DNA of 64,000 nucleotides from the NCBI GenBank assembly GCA_037043455.1, contig JAWPHD010001816.1, positions 124,001 to 188,000 on the forward strand. Reading direction: 5' to 3'. This DNA comes from Cyrtodaria siliqua. Lineage: Eukaryota > Mollusca > Bivalvia > Adapedonta > Hiatellidae. A program made the translations under genes and the position numbers. Every line of letters begins with the position of its first letter. Position 1 is the first letter of the stretch. Of this stretch, positions 58,368 through 64,000 are shown in pieces. The notes beneath the pieces were generated by a model, which had not been told where the DNA came from, searched no databases, and saw nothing but the letters and a program-made list of their open reading frames with translations.

Positions 58368-59071
58368 GTAAGTACTCAGAAAAAATAACTATCTCTGTTG
58401 CTATGCAAACATTTCTGTTGCTAGGTTGAAGACAAATGTTAAAAGATCAAGTTGATCCTGAGAAAAACTGATAATTGTCACATTGGGATTCTGTCCTTAA
58501 ATAAAAATAGATATATCGTCTTTATCAAATGATAAATTAATCTATATTTAAATAGTTATTTAAATATAGTAAGTACCAGTATATCTTTCGGAGGCAAAAG
58601 AGCACAAATGTGATGATTAAAAAAAATTAACCCACCAAAGTTACACTAAAAGCCTTTTATCGAAACTCTATCCAGGTGTTCAGCTCATATAATAATGTAT
58701 TTGTGCCAATTGAAGGTTCACGTTTATTGACAGGTTCTTAAAATACTGGTGCTTGAATATGCGTAAAATTTATTCGACGCTCCAGTTTTGGAATTTGGTC
58801 TGGCTGGTTAAAGCCGTTCATATTGTGTCTGTAGAGTTTGGATTCTCAAAATACGTAAGTTATGTATATACCTCGTCGTCAGTAGGTTTAGAAACTGTGT
58901 ACATCTGTTGTAAAATGTACCTGTTAATGGCGGGATAGATTCTTAGGATGCTTCAAAATGGCGTTCTTCAAGGCTTTCAAGAATCATTTCACGATCAAAT
59001 GCATCTCTTGAAGGGAAAAGAAGTAATATTAAATATAAGTAATATTAAATACATGTGCTTTTTATTCATAG
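58368..59071 (+). other. Intron of the right BTB gene
   Basis: 704 bp from GTAAGT to TTTTTATTCATAG, AT-rich, no recognised repeat. Its position after the same BTB strand as in the left gene shows a conserved intron site. Confidence 0.8.
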
Positions 59072-60263
59072 GTACCTATATCTTGGTGAAGTGAATACAA
59101 CAGGATTTAACGATGATGCCATCATGGGAATTGCCGAGAAATACAACGTCACAGGACTCATCAAGCATTGCGTATCTCATCAACTCAGCATAATGACTGT
59201 GGACAAATTCTGCCCGTTTGTCAGAAAGTATCATGACACCTGCCATATGAGTGACTTAATTAAGTTTAAGTGTCTGGAGTACGTGTTCAAGCAGCCATGT
59301 GCTGTTTTCACGTGCAGTAGCTTTACACTTTTGCCACTTTCGTTTCTGAAAGATTTAGTTGAACATGAAAGGCTTGTGCTTGACGAGGAGACCATCTGTA
59401 CGTCTGTTTTACTGTGGGCATCAAAAGCCTGTGAGGTTAAGACCATTCAAGTAAGCGGAGAAAACCAGCGCACTGTCCTAGAAGAAGATTTAGTTTACGC
59501 TGTCAGATTTCCGTTGCTTAGTCAAGACTTCTTTACAGAAAACATATCTGAGAACGGACTGCTGACAGAAACTGACGAAGTGCAGCTTTTGAAGTATTTC
59601 TTGAATCCAAATAAGCCATTAGATGCTAAATTCAAATTCAACACTCGAAAACGTGTTGCACCCCAAACACCTTTTACTTACACTCCAGAATTGGCATCAG
59701 CCAGTCCGAGTGGAGCAAAAGCGACCAATCAAATCAAAAGACTTTCATCCAATAGTAGCATGCCAATCTTAAATGTGTTTAATATGTCTGGGACGCAGGG
59801 ATCTATAAATAGGTTCACTGTGCAAGGAACTGGGTGGGGTTATAGGGGCAACAAAAAAGATGGCATAGCTTTTACATCGAGCAAAGATGTAAGGCTAGAC
59901 TATGTTTACGTTTATGGAAATTGTAGAGAAACTGGACCGTTGGAGATCACCCTTACCCTAAAAAATGATAAAGGCGCTGACCTTTCTGTCTCCGAATCCA
60001 AATTCACATCCGTGGTCACTAAACCGCTTTATGAAGTTGGGGTTGAGAACGCAACTGGGTCTTATGGCATAGATTTGCAGGCCAGTCAGGAATATCACCT
60101 GGTCCTGTCTGTTAAAGGGGACACGGGTTACTATGGGAAATCGGGGCTGTCCTCTGTGTCGGCAGAAGGTGTAGATTTTCATTTCAAAAGTAGTAGGTAT
60201 TCCACAAATAACACAACAGTAAGTATAGGGCAAATACCCGGGTTCAAATTCACTGTTTTGTAA
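59072..60263 (+). CDS. BTB-BACK-PHR protein (BTBD6-like), exon 2
   Basis: 397 residues to TAA at 60261-60263; whole protein 482 residues, normal for the BTBD1/2/3/6 group. The BTB domain is completed by YLYLGEVNTTGFNDDAIMGI. BACK-type helices follow (FCPFVRKYHDTC, CAVFTCSSFTLLPLSFLKDL, ETICTSVLLWASKACEV, ENGLLTETDEVQLLKYF). After a Ser/Thr-rich linker of about 55 residues (TPELASASPSGAKATNQ) comes the PHR domain (TVQGTGWGYRGNKKDGIAF, YVYGNCRETGPLEI, STNNTTVSIGQIPGFKF). No breaks. By family, a likely cullin-3 substrate adaptor; partners unknown. The BACK region is more diverged from known members than that of the left paralogue. Confidence 0.88.
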
Positions 60264-60482
60264 ACGTGGGTTAGAATCGAAAAGGGTGAAATGTCCCATA
60301 TTTAGATGAAATGATTTAAAACCTACGGAGGATGTACAGTAGTTCATATATAAGTTGGTAAACATAGTCGACACAAGTTGCGTATTATGTCACAGAGGGA
60401 AAGTCACAGGTTTGTCAACTAATGTTGAAGAACTGGTTCTTAGAAATGTTGTGATGACAGGTTTAGGGTTGATAATCGTTAT

Positions 60483-60735
60483 TTGGAGCCACCCCAGAGA
60501 GATGGGTAGGATACATAGGCATCTGGGAACCTGCCCCACTCTTACAAGTAAGATTTCTATGGTTCTTTAACATGGTGTGTGGGAGCGGGGTCGACTCCGA
60601 TACACAAGTCTGTCCGATTTACATCCTGTATCTGATAGATGAGGCGTGGGGGTGGGTGTGGGTAGACTCCGATACACAAGTCTGTCCGGTTTACATCCCG
60701 TATCTGATAGATGAGGCTAAGGAAAAGTGAAAAAT
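60483..60735 (-). mobile_element. SINE fragment in the BTB 3' region
   Basis: GCCACCCCAGAGAGATGGGT then AGGATACATAGGCATCTGGG matches the body of the SINE at 12965. A 70-bp piece (GACTCCGATACACAAGTCTG ...) is duplicated in tandem. The tRNA-like head is missing. Confidence 0.65.
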
Positions 60736-60739
60736 TGGG

Positions 60740-62170
60740 GGTGGGGGGAGGGGGAAGAGTCAGTCATGCCAGCCCAGTGTGGAAGGACTGGTGTTAGAAA
60801 TGTTTTGATAACGCATTTAAAGTTGATAAAGGTCAATAGTCATGGATTAGATAATAGGCAGGGATAATGGCGTTACTGAAATGTAAGACATTTGCTTGTG
60901 AAGGACATTTTGGTGCACTTGTTGTGATACTGTTATGGTTATATGAAGCTGTTACTGTTTTGTTGGGAATGAATTATCAGACCCATAATAAATTAATTGC
61001 TAGACTAGAGTTTCAACACACCGTCCACATTTGTTTTTTGTCTTGACCCACTTTTTGTTCTATTAGAAACTTAAAATGGTTTTGTCCTTTGATTACAAGT
61101 GACATCAGATGCTTTTGTTTATTGTCTTTAAATGAAGGCTATTTCATTAAAATATACATGGGAACTCAGGAAGGCACTTTTGAAATTGCCCACCCACTCA
61201 TAGATGCAATATTGAGTTGAAAGAACCAAATTTCAGAAAATAATAGATGTTTATTAAATTGCCTTCCTGGGGTCCCGGATATGTTTTAATGGAATAGCCC
61301 CGACGGATTTATTTCCATATGAATAATAAAAGATAAAAATAAATAATAATACGCCCCAATGCCCTTTTATTTTGTTATTGAAAATCGAGCAATTAAGATT
61401 CAGACATTATTGGTCATGAATTCCATGAGGCCAGAGTTGTTTAGTTTTTTGGTTCTCAGATTTTATTTGGAAAAAGTTCCACAGGAGAAGGGTGAAAATA
61501 AATAAATCTGAACCTATTTAAGTGTGTATCTTGTAATGGTGTTAGTCACTTTGTAAAACATAAAATGGACCTGAACAAATTTATATAACATGATCTTCTG
61601 ATTTTACGTTAATTTTTAAACATGACAATTTGGTAGTTTGAAATGGGTGACCAAATAATAACGAAAACTTTGTGTTTTTTTGTGTTTTTTTTTTCATTTT
61701 TGCAAAACTTAGGGTTGGAGGGTTTGAGAACTGAAAAGTTAAAAAAACTCTGGCCTAAGTTATAGAAATACTGCCTTGAATAGAAAAAATACATGAAGAA
61801 TATGGTAAAAATCTCACTTCTGAAGTATGCTTTCATTACAGAGAAAAAACTAAGCTATTCGTTCTGATTGCACTGATAGAAAATGTGATGATTTTGTGGC
61901 ATATTTACCCTGTAAAGTACATAATGTAGAACAAGGAGACAACAAATTGTGGGCTCAAGATTGTGACGAGTGATAATTTACTGATGGTTCAAATTGGAAG
62001 ATCCCGTAGAAGGTTTGCACATAGTGAAACAGTTGAGTTTGTAAGACTGTTGTTGGTTTATTGTTGTTATTAATACAGATGTAAATAGCAGAAATGGTGT
62101 CACAGATTCTTTGTTTTTATTAAGCAGAGCTCCTGATAAGCTTTTTCCATTAGGTATTTTTACCCCATTG
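60740..62170. other. 3' flank of the BTB gene, no further gene recognised
   Basis: An AATAAA at 60987-60992, about 725 bp after the stop codon, is a candidate polyadenylation signal. The remainder is AT-rich without a supportable feature. Confidence 0.5.
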
Positions 62171-62174
62171 TTTT

Positions 62175-62890
62175 TGTCTCGCCTTTTCGAAGAAAAAATG
62201 TGACATAGGTGTTGCTTTTCCGGCGGCGTGTCAACATTCAAGTTTTGCGTTTAGGTCATTTTCTCACAAACTGTATGCACTAGACCTTTCAAACTTTGCT
62301 TATAGTTGTACCATGGGGGTATATCGCAACGTGACAAAGCAAATGTGGAAGTGACCTTGACCCTCAAAGCAAAGGGCAGATAACTTACAAATTTTTAGGT
62401 TCAACTTTTGCGTTTAGGTCACTTTTTCACAAACTGTAGGCACTAGACCTTTCAAACTATGCTTATAATTGTATCTTGGGTGGTACATGGCAACGTGGCA
62501 AAGCAAATGTGGAAGTGACCTTGACCCTCCAAGCAAAGGGCAGATAATCTTATAATTTTTACCTTCAACTTTGGTGTTTAGGTCACTTTTTCACAAACTG
62601 TATGCACTAAGACCTTCCAAACTTTGCTTATAGTTGTTTCTTGGGTGGTATATTGCAACGTGACAAAGCAAAATGTGCATGTGACCTTCACCATCCAAGC
62701 AAAGGGCAGATAACTTTAATTGTTATATTTACATCACTTTCTCATGAACTATAATTATGCACTAGATGTTTTAAACCTAATTTATAGCTTACTCTTTGGA
62801 AGAAAACATATTCTATTTTGACATAGTTGTGTCTTGGGTAGTGCATCTTTTTGGATGCATGGATTTCATCTATGACCTTGACCTACTTTT
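62175..62890 (+). mobile_element. Tandem-core element, type F (about 160-bp unit), different ends
   Basis: Starts TTTTTGTCTCGCCTTTTCGA, then CGGCGGCGTGTC. Three to four units contain TTTAGGTCACTTTTTCACAA, CTAGACCTTTCAAACT, ATAGTTGTA and GTGACCTTGACCCT. The end sequence equals that of the hairpin at 27444. The right end is not seen; type C sequence starts at 62908. Confidence 0.6.
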
Positions 62891-62907
62891 GGGAGCTGAT
62901 GATTTTT

Positions 62908-64000
62908 ATTTAGCTCTACTGGCCAAGGGCCTTCATTTTTCATCCGATCTTTACCAAACTTAAACAGATTGTTAATATCAATGAAAGCTGACACAAGTTT
63001 GAAAACCAGCGAGATCGGACCAGTAACAGCGGAGTTATGGCCCTTGATTTAGTTAAAAGTGCTATATTTTGCCTCATTAATAAGATAGGGCTTTCATTTT
63101 TCATCTGATCTTTACCAGATGTTTTGGCTTTTTTTTTTTATAATTAGTATATTTTTTTTGTTCACATTTTTTTAAATATATATATTTTTTTTTTTTTTTC
63201 AGAATTTTATTTTTGTTTCAATATTTAATTTTTTTTTTTTAATATTTTTTTTTTTTTATTATTTGATTTATTGATTGATTTTTTTTTTTCAGAATTTTTT
63301 ATATATTTTTTACATATTTTTTTTTTATTTCATTATTTTTTTTTAAATACTTTTTTTTAATTGCTTTGATTTCTCGTTGTGCCTATTGCGCTTTTTTTTC
63401 GGTTCGTTGATATTTGATGGAGTTACAGCCTCTTGACGTTTCCTTGTCAGCGCTACTCCTCCTAAACGCCTTGTTGGATTTCGACGAAACTTTGCAGGAA
63501 GCATCCGTAAGATGTCTAGTTGTGCATGTCACGCTTTTGTTCCAGTTCGCTGATTTATGACGGAGTTATGGCACTTTGACATTTTTTACTTTAAATCTTT
63601 GTTGGCGCTACTCCTCCTAAATGGCTTGTTGGATTTCTACAACATTTGGCAGGAAGCCTCAGTATGATGTCTAGTTGTGCAAAGCGTGGTATATCAATGA
63701 AATTTTGGACAAGTTCGAAAACCAGCTATATCTTGTTAGTAACGACAGGTTATGGCCCTTGATTTGTTGAAAAATGCTATATTGTATTTTCCTTTGTTTA
63801 ATCTGTAGTTACTTTATTTTTTATCTGATCTTTACCATATTTGTTTAGAATGTTAATATAAATCACCCCACCCCACCCCACACACCCATTTTCATGAAAT
63901 TTCATTCATAGAAGAAAGTGGAACAAATTGAAAAATAGCCATGCCAGACTAGACACGGCAGACTTATTGCCCATGATTACCAGGTGAGCGATCTAAGGCC
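62908..64000 (+). mobile_element. Helentron-like element, core type C and a further core, runs off the window
   Basis: TTTAGCTCTACTGGCCAAGG at the left, then type C units, a T-rich run (63125-63365), and a separate unit around CTACTCCTCCTAAACGCCTT with TTCGACGAAACTTTGCAGGA. The right end may lie beyond 64000. Confidence 0.55.

Overview
This window is animal nuclear DNA, most likely from a bivalve mollusc. It has intron-split genes with GT-AG junctions, AATAAA signals, LINE and tRNA-SINE relics, and many tandem-repeat elements whose ends read AGCTCTACTGG and CTCTTGTT. The species call is inference from repeat character and from the BTB-BACK-PHR genes; no taxon-specific gene was seen. Gene density is low: three host genes plus one uncertain exon in 64 kb, the rest mostly mobile DNA.

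Layout. 0-4.4 kb: a Helentron-like element with a roughly 310-bp core and a 651-bp MITE inside it, then a 160-bp-type array. 5.6-9.8 kb: the last three exons of a PRKRIP1-like gene (+), whose introns hold foldbacks and another Helentron-like element that ends only about a dozen bases before a 3' splice site. 10.4-14.8 kb: nested inverted repeats and tRNA-derived SINEs. 14.9-31 kb: Helentron-like elements inserted into one another. 32.4-34.7 kb: a BTB-BACK-PHR gene (-) with a one-base frameshift in its first coding exon. 34.8-42.4 kb: a Mutator-type MITE split by an L1/Tx1-like LINE, itself hit by three MITEs; nearly every step has a readable target-site duplication. 43-48.8 kb: TTAA MITEs, a PIF-type MITE, two more 9-bp-TSD elements (one carrying a tRNA-like core) and a second LINE fragment. 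49.4 kb: a possible membrane-protein exon. 51.9-55 kb: a Helentron-like element with about 20 copies of a 145-bp unit. 56.3-56.8 kb: a 39-bp minisatellite. 58.1-60.3 kb: a second, intact BTB-BACK-PHR gene (+). 62.2-64 kb: more tandem-repeat elements.

The two BTB genes are divergently oriented paralogues with the same exon design, separated by 23.4 kb of mostly repeats. The left one is broken in this assembly, the right one is open throughout.

The most notable pattern: at least six different tandem-repeat cores, several between the same terminal sequences, all contain one short box (about GGATTTTCATGAAACTT followed by a CAG-ATG-like tail), always in the same polarity relative to the ends. This points to one ancient rolling-circle-type element lineage whose core has diversified while the ends and the box were kept. 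For these elements strand + means that the hairpin end (AGCTCTACTG...) is on the left.
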